From Cylindrotheca closterium (taxonomy: Eukaryota; Bacillariophyta; Bacillariophyceae; Bacillariales; Bacillariaceae): a stretch of DNA of 64,000 bases. This document shows positions 21,892-32,769 of the stretch, in pieces. Under the pieces are notes generated by a model. The model did not search any database. It worked only from the letters and a program-made list of their open reading frames with translations, and was not told the DNA's origin. Position numbers and translations under genes: made by a program. The stretch covers positions 186,001 to 250,000 of the forward strand of contig CAKOGP040001936.1 of the NCBI GenBank assembly GCA_933822405.4. The letters run 5' to 3'. Position 1 is the stretch's first letter. Each line of letters begins with the position of its first letter.

Positions 21892-22594
21892 GCAAGAGTT
21901 TGATGGGATTTCAATCATGTCGACGGGGATATGAATGCTATTTTTGCGTTGAATGAAGAAAAAAAATGTCGCTTCAATGTTTGAAGATCTTTGCACTGAT
22001 TGCGTGTTCAGGGTTCCTTGGATTGATGTGCATTGAACATGTAGTCTCAGGAAGAAAACTGCAATACGGAATTTGTCATGCAGTAATGTGAGATTTGCAT
22101 TAAAGTCAGAAAAGGCAGATGGGAAAGGTCTGTCGTGGAATTAAATCGAATGACAATCGCCCACCCGAAAGTCTTCAGAGAATCCATTCAATATGCAGCA
22201 GTATAAGTGGAAACAGACAAAGCTATACGGCTTCTGCTCCTCTTCGTCCAGAGACTGCTGCCAACTGTAGATCAAAACAAACTCATAAACTCTTTGAACT
22301 TTCAATCGATCGATCGATCTCAACTCTACATAAGAAATATATTTTCCCTTCAATTTTATCTTGAAGAAAATCGTCAACACTTTCGAACGTAGACCTTCCA
22401 GGTACCACCAGGTACAGTGGTACTGGTAATAGCGTTGGTCAATGGACAAGCAGGTGTGTCCGGTAGAAATAGAGTTACGGAGAAACAGTTGAAGGTTTTT
22501 CTTCGCGTCTGCATCTCCAGCTACTTTTTGAAAAACGGACGACCAATTCCACAAGATTTTATACCTACACTGCCTACAGTACCAACGAGAGCCA
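21892..22594. other. Intergenic region without a supported gene
   Basis: About 700 bp between the SET gene and methylthioribose kinase. Only short overlapping frames occur on both strands, without protein-like composition. A GATC-rich run (ATCGATCGATCGATCT) sits near 22305-22320, and a GTAC-rich cluster at 22399-22430. The right end must contain the kinase promoter. Confidence 0.5.
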
Positions 22595-23922
22595 ATGACA
22601 GTAACAGAAGCAAAAATCTTGACTGTGGAAACAATTCCAAAGTATCTTGAATCTCACTTGACGAGTTTGCAAGGTGTTGTCGATACTTTGGATGGCATCG
22701 AGGTTACTACAATTGCTGGTGGAAATGTCAACTACGCATTTTGTATCAAGCTGGGCAATGGATCCACGATCTTTTTGAAGCAAGCTCCAGAATTCGTGGC
22801 TATTTTCGGGCCCGATGGCTTTCCTTTAACTTCCGAAAGGATGCAGCGAGAAATGGATGTCTATAACGAATGGAAGGATATGTTGGGCGAGGAATTATCC
22901 AAGAAATATTTGCCAACAATTCATTTCTTTGACAGTGAGTAAGAGTGTTCACAGTACCGAACTGGATTGAATCGATAACAGGTGCCTCATTGATGTTTAT
23001 GCTTTTCTCATCATCATAGAAAGCTGCATGGTCGTCATTATGGAGTTTTTTGATGGGTATGACTTGTTGGATCATGTCTTGGTTGATAGGGCCGGTGACT
23101 ATCATCCAAACGTAGGTCAGTCCTTGGGGGACTTTTTGGGCAAAACCCATGCAAGAACCCACGCATCTAAGGTCTCCGCTGAACGAAAAGAGCACTTAAT
23201 TAAGCATTATGAGAACAGGGAAATGAGAGATATTCAACTTGAATTTGTCTTCACAAAATGCTACAAGGAAGCTACGGACGAGCAACGTGCGGGGCTCGAC
23301 GTGACACCAGAATTCATGGGTGAGATTGAGCTCCTTAAAAAGCAGTATGATGGCGAATCATCTTCCAACTTGGTACTTTCGCATGGAGATATTCATCCCG
23401 GTAGTGTTATGGTGGACTCCTCCGGAAATACCAAGGTAATAGATCCGGAGTTCACTGTAAGTTTTATTGTTCCAAGTCTTTCATGTTTCATTTTGGTGCT
23501 CATCCATTCGCACCGGAAAGATATATGGTCCACCTGGACTTGATGTTGGCTCCCTTTTGTCTGGTTATTGTCTCGGTGCCATCCATCAAGCGTATTCCAA
23601 CAATCCGAATGGTGTAGATCGCATTGTGGATGGGGCAAAGGAAATTTGGGACTCCTATGCGAAAGCAATGAAGGAAGAGGGGCTGGAAGATTTTCTTCCT
23701 GCTATTGAGGTCGAATCTGTTGGCTTTACTGTAGCAGAGATCTGCCGCACTGCTCTCGAATTCGCAGGAGGCCGCAAATGGCTACAATTTGAAAATGCCG
23801 ACACGAAGGCCGCTGCGAAAAAGGCTGCCTTGCAAGTGGTTGGAAACTGCATGATTGCACGTCACAAGGGAGGTATGGATTTGCTCTTTTCAGAAACGAA
23901 ATCTGTTTCAGTCAGAAGATAG
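22595..23922 (+). CDS. mtnK: S-methyl-5-thioribose kinase
   Basis: Three exons, 22595-22934, 23020-23456 and 23521-23922, give 392 aa, close to the usual 400. The enzyme phosphorylates 5-methylthioribose in methionine salvage. Evidence is AGGNVNYAF (nucleotide loop), the catalytic SHGDIHPGSVMV near residue 233 and VIDPEFTIYGPPGLDVGS near 252, which is created by the second splice. Both introns use canonical sites (GTGAGT, GTAAGT) and keep frame. The stop codon TAG at 23920-23922 lies inside the first unit of a 90-bp tandem repeat. Diatoms and plants with this kinase use the two-enzyme MTA nucleosidase/MTR kinase route; the partner genes are not in the window. Confidence 0.9.
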
Positions 23923-24271
23923 GCTTTTAGACTATTCCGTACATGTAACTTTTAGCAAACCAATGAAGATGGCTTGCATGTTATAAAAATAGAATTCAGC
24001 CTCAGAAGATAGGCTTTTAGACTATTCCGTACATGTAACTTTTAGCAAACCAATGAAGATGGCTTGCATGTTATAAAAATAGAATTCAGCCTCAGAAGAT
24101 AGGCTTTTAGACTATTCCGTACATGTAACTTTTAGCAAACCAATGAAGATGGCTTGCATGTTATAAAAATAGAATTCAGCCTCAGAAGATAGGCTTTTAG
24201 ACTATTCCGTACATGTAACTTTTAGCAAACCAATGAAGATGGCTTGCATGTTATAAAAATAGAATTCAGCC
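23912..24271. repeat. Perfect tandem repeat, 4 x 90 bp
   Basis: Four units begin at 23912, 24002, 24092 and 24182 and appear identical over all 90 bases. Each starts TCAGAAGATAGGC and ends GAATTCAGCC. The first unit contains the last three codons and the stop of the methylthioribose kinase gene, so units 2-4 are copies of the gene's 3' end plus its 3' UTR. Each unit carries AT-rich TTATAAAAATAG, perhaps a poly(A)-signal region. Identity suggests very recent expansion or active homogenisation. Confidence 0.97.
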
Positions 24272-24307
24272 TCACATACTCCTGCGGCGCTATTTCAAAA
24301 AGGAACG

Positions 24308-24380
24308 CTCACTATAGCGGGATCGAACCGCTGACCTTGCGATTAACAGTCGCACGCTCTGCCAACTGAGCTAATAGTGA
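24308..24380 (-). tRNA. tRNA-Asn (anticodon GTT), second copy
   Basis: This 73-nt gene is an inverted copy of the tRNA-Asn at 16353-16425. It differs by one base in the D loop (GGC instead of GGT). All stems, the anticodon GTT and the A and B boxes are intact. On the minus strand it is followed by a T5 run (complement of 24297-24301), a minimal RNA polymerase III terminator. It begins 36 bp after the 90-bp repeat array. Confidence 0.96.
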
Positions 24381-24497
24381 ACTGCCTCTTCGCACGATAA
24401 TAGAGTTCTAATAACTACTGGTTTTGCAAGCCTTGCACTTGACGGCAAACCAATCGATTCATTCTGATGGTTCTGGCATCAAAATCACTACTGGTCC

Positions 24498-26027
24498 ATG
24501 TGCTTTAAGAGCTCGCTTTCTACAATCCACCATAGCAACCTCACTGGAATCCAGAGAAGAAATCTGAAAGAGAGGCTCCGATATCTGAGAAGATTTACTC
24601 AGAAGCACTGCACTCAGATGTCTGATGTATCGAATGCGAAATGGTTGGCGTCGAAGGTGAATAACCTGAGGGCCATTGCTGAAAATGAACAGCTAGAAGG
24701 TTTAGACCAGAAGATATACAGTGACAATCCATGCTGGGGCTCACCTGAGAAATGTGACTTGCAGCACCTATTTTCAAAGGTGCAGAAAAAGGATGTTGTA
24801 ATCCATGAAACCAAGAACTATTTAATTTTCAACAAACCCCCTGATCTCAGGATGGACGGGCCATATCCATCGACGGTTCACAAAGTCTTGACATTCTGGT
24901 TTCCACCCCCTTCGATAAATACAAACAACGAAAAGGAATTGTTAAGCAGAGTGTCAAAGTTGCACCAGCACAATCATGTTGACGATAACGCGTTGCGTCC
25001 GTGTCACCAACTTGACTACGCCACTTCTGGTATTTTGTGTGTTGCAAGAACCCATGAGGCAGCTTCAGCTGCTGGAGTGTTATGGGAGGGTAGAAAAGTA
25101 TCAAAGTCGTACTTGGCAGTGATACATGGCCACATCAAGTCAAACACTTCGCTTCCAGTTTTGAAATCTGAAGTTGTATTGTCGACATTATCACAAGTGG
25201 AGAGAAGCTATCGGAACAGAAGGGGAAAATCAAAATCGAAGGTCACTTTTAATGGCTTCATGCCCCCTCATGCAATATTTTGTAAATGGAAGTCTGTTAG
25301 GGAGAATGGGAAAGCAAAAAAGAAAAAGCGCAGGCGCGCTAGTCAACTCTCTGAGGAGCAGTGGTCGAAAGTATGGGAACCTATAGAGAAGATTGTTCCG
25401 GAAACTGCGGTAGCCATGGATTGGAAAGATCTTTGCAAAAATCGAGTTGAATGGAAAAAAACTTTTGTGGCAGCCGCAGCAATTCACAATCGTTTACTTC
25501 GGAACGAAAGAGAAGCTGAAGAACCAGAAAAGGGGGAACCAAGTCTGCCGACATTGTTCATGGTCGAGGAAGACCTGTATATCTTCTGTCCTCTTGCACA
25601 GGCGTCGAGTGACTTTACTATGAAGATTCCTTTATCAATCGCGCAGTTGTACCCTTCGGTGGCAAAACTTGGAGCAAACGACGACGAGGAGGACTTCAAG
25701 CCTTCACTAACTCGATGTCAAATCATTGAAGAGGTAACCTATCGAGGAAGACCAGCTACAAAAGTAAAGTTGTGGCCGATTACAGGCCGCCGCCACCAGC
25801 TTCGAGTGCATACGGCCTTGAGTGGACATGCTATACTTGGAGATGTTAGCTACAGTAGTGATGTTAACGAACAGGAAGCAACAACGAAAACGCGACTTCC
25901 ACCGAGGATGTGTCTACATGCGTACTCACTAGCTTTACCGCTGTTAGGTGAAAGGCAGGACTGGAGTATCACAACCACAGACCCTTTTTCAGTTGTTGAA
26001 GGGGAGCTAGTGATAAAAGAAATATAG
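24498..26027 (+). CDS. RluA-family pseudouridine synthase (RPUSD1-like)
   Basis: This 509-aa single-exon protein carries RluA family motifs. YLIFNKPPDLRMDG is the first strand, and CHQLDYATSGILCVAR holds the catalytic aspartate in the HxLDxxTSG motif. SYLAVIHG and the C-terminal PITGRRHQLRVHTALSGHAILGD complete the fold. The Gln in place of the usual Arg before LD resembles metazoan RPUSD1 proteins rather than bacterial RluA/RluC. An insertion of about 150 residues, basic and then charged (about residues 235-400), separates the two catalytic halves and makes the protein longer than average. The target RNA is unknown. A downstream ATG (MSDVSNAKW, residue 41) is an alternative start. Confidence 0.88.
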   Translation: MCFKSSLSTIHHSNLTGIQRRNLKERLRYLRRFTQKHCTQMSDVSNAKWLASKVNNLRAIAENEQLEGLDQKIYSDNPCWGSPEKCDLQHLFSKVQKKDVVIHETKNYLIFNKPPDLRMDGPYPSTVHKVLTFWFPPPSINTNNEKELLSRVSKLHQHNHVDDNALRPCHQLDYATSGILCVARTHEAASAAGVLWEGRKVSKSYLAVIHGHIKSNTSLPVLKSEVVLSTLSQVERSYRNRRGKSKSKVTFNGFMPPHAIFCKWKSVRENGKAKKKKRRRASQLSEEQWSKVWEPIEKIVPETAVAMDWKDLCKNRVEWKKTFVAAAAIHNRLLRNEREAEEPEKGEPSLPTLFMVEEDLYIFCPLAQASSDFTMKIPLSIAQLYPSVAKLGANDDEEDFKPSLTRCQIIEEVTYRGRPATKVKLWPITGRRHQLRVHTALSGHAILGDVSYSSDVNEQEATTKTRLPPRMCLHAYSLALPLLGERQDWSITTTDPFSVVEGELVIKEI

Positions 26028-26342
26028 TATTACAGTAGAATGCATCTTTCTAGTTGATCTACCGTACATGCGTCGAAGATTTTTTCTATTTCAATCAAGC
26101 CCACAAGCTACAGTAACTGAAGATCTGTTTCAATCGTGAGGTATATATTTACGAGTAGTTGTGACTAATTCAGTCACGAATGTGGCAAGTTTCGAGTACT
26201 CGTGCTAGAAAACTTCAGAACATATTTCGTGGAGAGAACTATCTGTCAACGAACACGGTAATGGCTATATAGTAGAGGTAATTGACTATCAAAGCTGCAC
26301 CTTTGTAAGCACTTGCTTTGCCTACATCTGGAACGAAAGCAG
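26028..26342. other. Intergenic region without a supported gene
   Basis: About 315 bp, AT-rich, with stop codons in all frames. It must hold the end of the pseudouridine synthase transcript and the promoter of the diacylglycerol kinase gene. No specific element is recognised. Confidence 0.5.
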
Positions 26343-29300
26343 ATGACCACGTATGTGGACGTTGATAGGTCCGCCGAGGCAATTCAGGAGGACGAAGAAC
26401 TCATAGAGGCCGTCAACCAAATTGTCGAGAAGACTGCAGAAATCATCTACGAAGATGTCAAGAACGATGTTTCTGGATTCTATTTGAAAGTGAGACAATC
26501 AATCTATACGATGTTCCCATTTTTGATGTGTTGGAAGGATGACCGAGCTTTGTTCTGGGATGACATGCACAAGTTAGCAGTAACCTTTGCTTTGTTTGTT
26601 CTAGCGTTTCTGATCCTCTCGCCGTCGCAATTCTGGGTAAAGAAATCCTCATCGTGGTTATCTTTTGGAAATAAAACTTCAAAAACTCAGCGAAAGGCCT
26701 CAGCGCGACATTTCAACCATCTCCAAAGGCTGAGACGTTTCACTTCTCGCGGTGATGAAACCGAATCATCAGAGGATATATTGGAACGACCACAACCTCA
26801 ACGAAGAAGATCATTTTCGAGCGTCGATTACAAACTTAAGGATTTTGAAATGGATGACGATGAAGACGAGGATGAGGATGAGGAAAAAGAAGAGGAGAGA
26901 TTTGCCAAGATGTGGCCAACGATAGTTTCGCAATCGCGGTATCGAAGTTTGGTGTTGCCTCCCGAGTGCAAACGAGTAGACAAGCCACCTAGTAGTTACA
27001 TGATCTCCACATTAAAAGAAGAGAAGAAAGATGACAAAGAGCAAGGTGACGACGATAATCCATTTGATCGGCTGGTGACCTACTGGAGGCACTTTCTTGT
27101 TTTCATGGTGTCAATGATGCGATATGATTACGGAGGGGCAGGGTGGACGTTGTTCTACTGGCTGGAGTCTCTGGGCAGAGCGAGAAAAAAGATGCAGAAA
27201 TCAAAGAAAGACGACAGCAATGACGACGACGAGTCAGAGTCCAGCAGCGTGCTAGACAAGCGGAGTGGTTTTGGTACAGCTTCCGCCCAGACCACTTCCG
27301 AGTCGTCCCCTGTTATGAAGCCAAGAGGCAGACCCAGAAGAAAACGAGACTCGATAATGGCGCAACAACCTTGTCGTGAAACTATTGATGGTTCGAAAGT
27401 TGTCACTAATGAGAATGACACGAACGATGCTACCGATACTCCGAATGTCCCACAAAGCACTCAATCGCAGCTTTCCACGGGGGACGAGGAGAAGAAAGAC
27501 TGCGTTGATGACAGCGAAAGTACAAGAACACTCGTAGAAGAAAGTTCCATTTCATCTCCACCGTCGACACCTAAGAAAAGCACGACGACAGAATCTTGTG
27601 CCTCTAGTGAGCCGCCTACAAAAAAAGATAGTTTTTCAAGTGTTTACGACACTCCAGCAAATGATCGCAGCTCTGATCCAACAACACCAAGCGACCCTGT
27701 TGTTCCCTTGGAATTCGATTGCGATGAGGCTACAAACCCGGTATTACATTCCGGAAGGACGAAAGACGCGCTGAAATATTACCGACCAGCAACACAGCGG
27801 AAGAATCTAGGAACAGACTTTATGTCACGTGAGAAGAATTATCTGACATCGTCTGCACCCGGAAGTTTTCTTCCCAACATGAGAGGTCAAGTGGAACGGA
27901 GAGGATCTGCAGATGATACTTATTTCTTTGAAGCGGCTAGTACCGATGAGTCACTGCGTAAAATGGCAGTAGAGATCCCGGTTCCAGATCGAAATGGGTA
28001 CATTTTGGGCGACGAGTTTCTTGAAGATGATGAAAACACGCCGCTACTTGTTTTTGTTAATTCCAGATCTGGTCCACAACAAGGCCACCTCTTGATTACC
28101 CAACTTCGTAGTTTGCTGAATCCGGTTCAAGTTTGGGACTTATCGGACGGAGGACCGGAAGAAGCTTTAGAGAGTTTTTCTGCTTTTACAAGATTGCGGA
28201 TTTTGGTTTGTGGTGGTGACGGTACAGTGAGCTGGATCATTAGTACCATCGAAAAGATGAAGCTGCAAAGATGGCCACCCATTGCAATCTTACCCTTGGG
28301 GACAGGCAATGATTTGGCTAGAGTACACGGTTGGGGTGGTGGGTATAGTAACGAGTCTCTAATTGAAATACTTGAGCAGGTTGCTGAAAGCTATATTTCT
28401 TGGCTCGACCGATGGGAATTTACTATCGAAAATAAGAAGGGAAAAGTGAAAAAGGTGAAGTCCTTCTTCAACTACTTTGGGGTCGGTGCAGATGCCCAGA
28501 TGGCGTTGCAAGTTCACAAGGTGAGTGTACAATTCCCTAGCCATCCACAGGTATCTTTGATGTACTCCGTACTAATCTTGTGCTCTATCTAGCTGCGGGA
28601 ATACCAACCGAATCTATTCTTTTCGCGAGTCATCAACAAGGCCTGGTATGGGATATTTGGTGCCGAAGATGCCATCAAGGTCCGTAACATTACCTCCTTT
28701 TGCTTTAGTCCTTTGTGTTTTCCTAACCAGTGATGAACAATAGGCAACTTCATTGAATCTCCCAAACGACATAACACTCATTGCAGACGGCGTCGAGGTT
28801 CCTCTTCCGCCTGATTCTCAAGGGATTATTCTCTTGAACATTGATTCGTATGGGGGAGGTGTTCCGCTATGGGCTCGTGGTTCAAAGGAATCGCCCTCAA
28901 TCAGCAATAGTATTGATCGCCCGTACTCGATAAAAAGATCAAGGAGCCTCGAGTAAGTACCATTGATGTGTTGGAATCACAAGTTTGAGCCAAAAGGCTA
29001 TATTTCTCATGCTTTGGTTTGTGAAGTCCCGGTTGGATGCGAAGAAGGAGTAGAGCGCTGGGATTAGATGAAATCGACCCGCCTTCCATGTTTGGAGAAG
29101 AGGATGGCGTCGATGACATTTCGACATGTCTCACCGACGAAGAAAGGTTTGCTAGAGTTACAAGTTGTGAGCGCCCGAGCAGCTGCCAAGATGGTTTCCT
29201 AGATGTTGTTTCGGTTCGCGGATCGTTTCATTTAGGACAAATTCGTGTCGGACTCAGTACGTGTCAGCAACTTTGCCAATGCAGGGATCTCAAAATTGTC

Positions 29301-29660
29301 ATCAAACGCAAAGTTCCAGTTCAACTAGATGGTGAACCTTGGAGTCAGAGTGCATGTACACTCCATGTGAAACGGAAAAAGGAGGCTGCAATTATGTTGC
29401 ACCGTTCTGCTGGTGATAGCAACGGTGTGGAAACTGAAATGTCAAAACTTCTTGATTGGGCCGAAGAACGCTCCTACATTGATAGTGAGACGCACGCGGT
29501 GCTGATGAAAGAATTCAGCCGTCGCATCGAAAACAAGACGCGCGAACGTCGGCTAAGATCCAAGGACGGTTTGATTCTATCACTGAAACGAGCCATGGAG
29601 AGTACTGGGAATTTGGGGAATGGGGGATACCAGAGCGGTCACAATGGAATTATGTTTTAG
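26343..29660 (+). CDS. Diacylglycerol kinase, membrane-anchored, without visible C1 domains
   Basis: Four exons, 26343-28520, 28593-28679, 28744-28952 and 29027-29660, total 1035 aa. The enzyme phosphorylates diacylglycerol to phosphatidic acid. The catalytic domain starts near residue 567 with LLVFVNSRSGPQQG, then LVCGGDGTVSW near 622 and LPLGTGNDLARVHGWGGG near 650. The accessory domain begins FFNYFGVGADAQMALQVHK and continues through the small exon 2 with NLFFSRVINKAWYGIFGA. A hydrophobic segment (about residues 73-95, LAVTFALFVLAFLILSPS) probably anchors it. The 350-residue linker is acidic and Ser/Thr-rich. No zinc-binding C1 domain is visible, unlike most animal isoforms. The ATG at 26343 begins MTTYVDVDRS. 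Confidence 0.9.
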
Positions 29661-30148
29661 ATTGTATTGCACAAATCATGCTGCACATGAATTGGTGGAG
29701 TTTGACACGCTTTGATTCAATCCTCGATCCAACCCAGCTATCGAGAGAATTAAAAAATCAGTTACTCCCTGTCAACTAGTTTGAAGTACATGTACACGAG
29801 TACGAGGTACTGACTGTACTGTACAATACCCTGGTACACGTGTACTGGTACCAGATATAACACTTTTTTCAGTCTACATTTGTTGTCTTTCGGAAGTCTC
29901 AGTCCGATGGTACGCGACCACCTCATTGGTTCAAAAGTTTGATTAAACAAGACTGATGTCGAGTGTGACATAAATCTGCCGGTATTTTATATTTACATTA
30001 CTGTATATCAAAGAAATGAAGTTTTAGTCGAGCGTTGAACAAACCCACAAAATTTGAGCTGCCAAAGCAGTTTGAGACAATACATTCATCATCGAAAGAA
30101 TCAGACTGGCCAATAGTGACCCGAAAGTAACATTAACGTAGCAGCAAG
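29661..30148. other. Intergenic region with dense GTAC palindromes
   Basis: About 490 bp without a supported gene. Around 29784-29860 the tetramer GTAC occurs repeatedly, often as TGTACA, GGTACC or AGTACT-like palindromes. The rest is AT-rich and should contain the promoter of the WW-domain gene. Confidence 0.5.
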
Positions 30149-32635
30149 ATGGCAACGGAGGTGGAAATTGATCCATCCTTCCAGCTGAAGCCAGATTCGG
30201 AACTAACGGCGACTCAAGACATGCCACAAAACACCAAAACCTATGCTGACTCCAATGGGACAAGGAAATCTCCTCGGAAGAAGAGTCTAATGGGCGTCTT
30301 CAAAAAGAAGAAGAACATGCAATACGAGACGATGGAGGATACCCCAGCAACTGCTCCTTCGACACCAGAGGGAAACGAAGATCTCGAGATTGATCTAACC
30401 GTCAACGTCGTCTCGGCTGCTGGAGAGGATCCAGCTTTTGGGTTTGACGCGGATGATAACAATAATATGATGGCCATGGACGTTCCTGATATCTTTCCAC
30501 ATGAAGGGCAACGCACGGCGACTTCCGACGACCAGAACCAAATCGTCCAACCGGCCCAATTCAAGGTCCCAACTCAATTTGAGCCAGAGCTGGAAGTTGT
30601 TCTGGACGATACACACGACAAGCAGCTGCAAAAGGAAAACGAACAGGCGCGAAAACACCTTGAAACTGCACATCAGCAAGTTGGCCTAGTTTCCACACAC
30701 ACCAATGATCTAGCAAAAGACGATGCTGTATTTTGCACCCCCTTGAATGGCTTTTATGAAGAACCACCAAAGGCCCAACAACCTGCTAATGGATTTGAAA
30801 CTGCCGAGTCCAGTCAGGATCCGCCACTCCAAGCGACCAAGCAACGGGCGGTTATCACCACATCTGATCTTGGCGAGGAGTACGCTAGGCACGAAAATTT
30901 TGAAGTCGTTTTGGATCCATCTTACTACTCCCCCTCGGAAAAGAATGGTTTCAGTGAAAAAAGGGGCGCTGAAGCCGGCAGAATCACTATACCAACTGTC
31001 GACAATGCAGCACTTGAAATTCAGCGAGACTTAGAAGGCTTTGAGCGACAAATGAAAGAAGAATCGAGGGAAGAAAAGTCACCAGGAACACAACTGGAAT
31101 CAAAGCAGCTGGAGCCATTGGTCTCTCATGAAGCACCGAGAGCTTCACCCTCCCCGCTGGATGCGGGAAGCGAAGAATTACCAATGGGTGTGGTCGAGGT
31201 ATCAATCGAAGAACCGCCAGAAGTTAAGATAAGCGTCGAGACGCAACCCGCAGTTCAAGAGACAAAGCCGAAGAAAGAGAAGAAGAGCCGAAAAATGAAT
31301 CTCGGAAAGCTGACGAAGAAAGTCAAAGCCATGTCTTCCAGGGCATCCGTAAAAGCTCTTTCATCGAAGGCATCCAAGGTATTGAAGAGCGTACCAACTC
31401 CAGTTTTGCCATCCAAGAAAGATAGACAAGAATTCAGCCCTTCTGCGGAGGAGTCAGAAAAAACTGCGGAGCCAGAAAAACCAACGAAACCAAAAGCACT
31501 ATGGAGAGCTGTAGAAGATCCAAATTCCGGAAAGTTTTACTACTATCATCGAAATACGCGAGAAACGACTTGGAGCAAACCGCAAGAATATATGGCGTAT
31601 GAAGGAGCCATGGCGAAATACGAGCGTGATCGTATTTCTTACGAAAAGTACCATCACAAGCCAATTGAAGAGCTTGTAATTGATACGAGTATCAACGCTG
31701 AAGGCTCACCATCGGGGCAGGATGACCTCTCGAACGGAACTGAGGACCAAATGGATGACGATGAAGTGGACAGGCTTGGGTTAAAGAATGTTGAATATCT
31801 CGAAGAGGAACCATTTGATGAAGGACCTTCCGAACCAAAACCCTTTGACGAAGCGTATGACGATCCACGGCCATTAGCTCCATTAGGCTCGCAAGGCAGG
31901 GTGGCTTCTCAATTTAGTACAATGACGGAAAAGACTGAACGAATCAACAACGTTACAAATGGGAGTCAAATTTCACACAAGAGCCAAGGATTTTCTGGGC
32001 TCGAAATCTTGGATGAAGACAAACGCGAGCATCAGAGTGAGCAAAGCTTCAGTGGTGCAATGAGGGGACCAAGAGCTCCGCGCCCTGTTCCCCGTGTGTC
32101 AAGCAGTCACCGAACGAGAGAGCTCCGAGTGGAAGATCTTGGTGGCTCTCGTATTGCTGCGGAGACATTTGATAGGCGTGGCAGAGTTGTGAAGGGCCGC
32201 GAGCTATCTTCTAACGAGGAGGTTTCCTCTTTGTCGGAGCGGAGACCAGCTAACGGCACGTTTGACCAAGACGATACGATTTCTGGTCTGAGTGACGTGG
32301 ATATGGACTACAACATGCGAAGAGACAACTTCAATAATGCAAGACATCGCGCTCTCGATGATGCCATAGAGAGAAAAGACGGAGATCTTTTCAAGGCTCT
32401 GATGGCTGGTATGAAAGCCTCTGGTGATGGCATACAGAAGACATATCCTGGTTGGAATCAGAGTGAAGTCGACAGAATGATTGCCAGGGATGATTGGGAT
32501 ACTGTCCGGTCTTATGTCTCAGCCATAAGAGGCGTCAACTCAATGCCACATCTACCAACTAATGTGGCACCAGCACGATTTGGCAAAAACACTACCGACG
32601 AAGTAGCGTCTTTGGATACTGACTACTCGGTCTAA
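30149..32635 (+). CDS. WW-domain protein, largely disordered
   Basis: This 828-aa single-exon protein has one WW domain near residues 450-482: LWRAVEDPNSGKFYYYHRN, then TRETTWSKP. Both signature tryptophans and the aromatic triplet are present. WW domains bind proline-rich or phospho-Ser/Thr-Pro ligands. Before it lies a Lys-rich block (KKEKKSRKMNLGKLTKKVK), and most other sequence is acidic, Gln/Glu-rich and predicted disordered. A conserved-looking helical region near the C-terminus (about 720-800: RHRALDDAIERKDGDLFKALMAGMK) is the only other compact segment. No enzyme domain is present, so it is probably an adaptor; partners are unknown. Confidence 0.8.
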   Translation: MATEVEIDPSFQLKPDSELTATQDMPQNTKTYADSNGTRKSPRKKSLMGVFKKKKNMQYETMEDTPATAPSTPEGNEDLEIDLTVNVVSAAGEDPAFGFDADDNNNMMAMDVPDIFPHEGQRTATSDDQNQIVQPAQFKVPTQFEPELEVVLDDTHDKQLQKENEQARKHLETAHQQVGLVSTHTNDLAKDDAVFCTPLNGFYEEPPKAQQPANGFETAESSQDPPLQATKQRAVITTSDLGEEYARHENFEVVLDPSYYSPSEKNGFSEKRGAEAGRITIPTVDNAALEIQRDLEGFERQMKEESREEKSPGTQLESKQLEPLVSHEAPRASPSPLDAGSEELPMGVVEVSIEEPPEVKISVETQPAVQETKPKKEKKSRKMNLGKLTKKVKAMSSRASVKALSSKASKVLKSVPTPVLPSKKDRQEFSPSAEESEKTAEPEKPTKPKALWRAVEDPNSGKFYYYHRNTRETTWSKPQEYMAYEGAMAKYERDRISYEKYHHKPIEELVIDTSINAEGSPSGQDDLSNGTEDQMDDDEVDRLGLKNVEYLEEEPFDEGPSEPKPFDEAYDDPRPLAPLGSQGRVASQFSTMTEKTERINNVTNGSQISHKSQGFSGLEILDEDKREHQSEQSFSGAMRGPRAPRPVPRVSSSHRTRELRVEDLGGSRIAAETFDRRGRVVKGRELSSNEEVSSLSERRPANGTFDQDDTISGLSDVDMDYNMRRDNFNNARHRALDDAIERKDGDLFKALMAGMKASGDGIQKTYPGWNQSEVDRMIARDDWDTVRSYVSAIRGVNSMPHLPTNVAPARFGKNTTDEVASLDTDYSV

Positions 32636-32769
32636 ATGTAAACTCATAACGGAGATGGTTCTTCTTTTGTGCAGTTTTCATTTAGTCTCATCATACAGGA
32701 CTCATCGAGCACGAAGTGTGTCCGAACGAATGTGTCCAAGAGCTGAAAAAAGTATTTTTCCTATCAAAA

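Noticed and set aside
23912..24271. CRISPR-like array
   Set aside because: The units are contiguous 90-bp tandem copies without unique spacers, in a eukaryotic 3' UTR.
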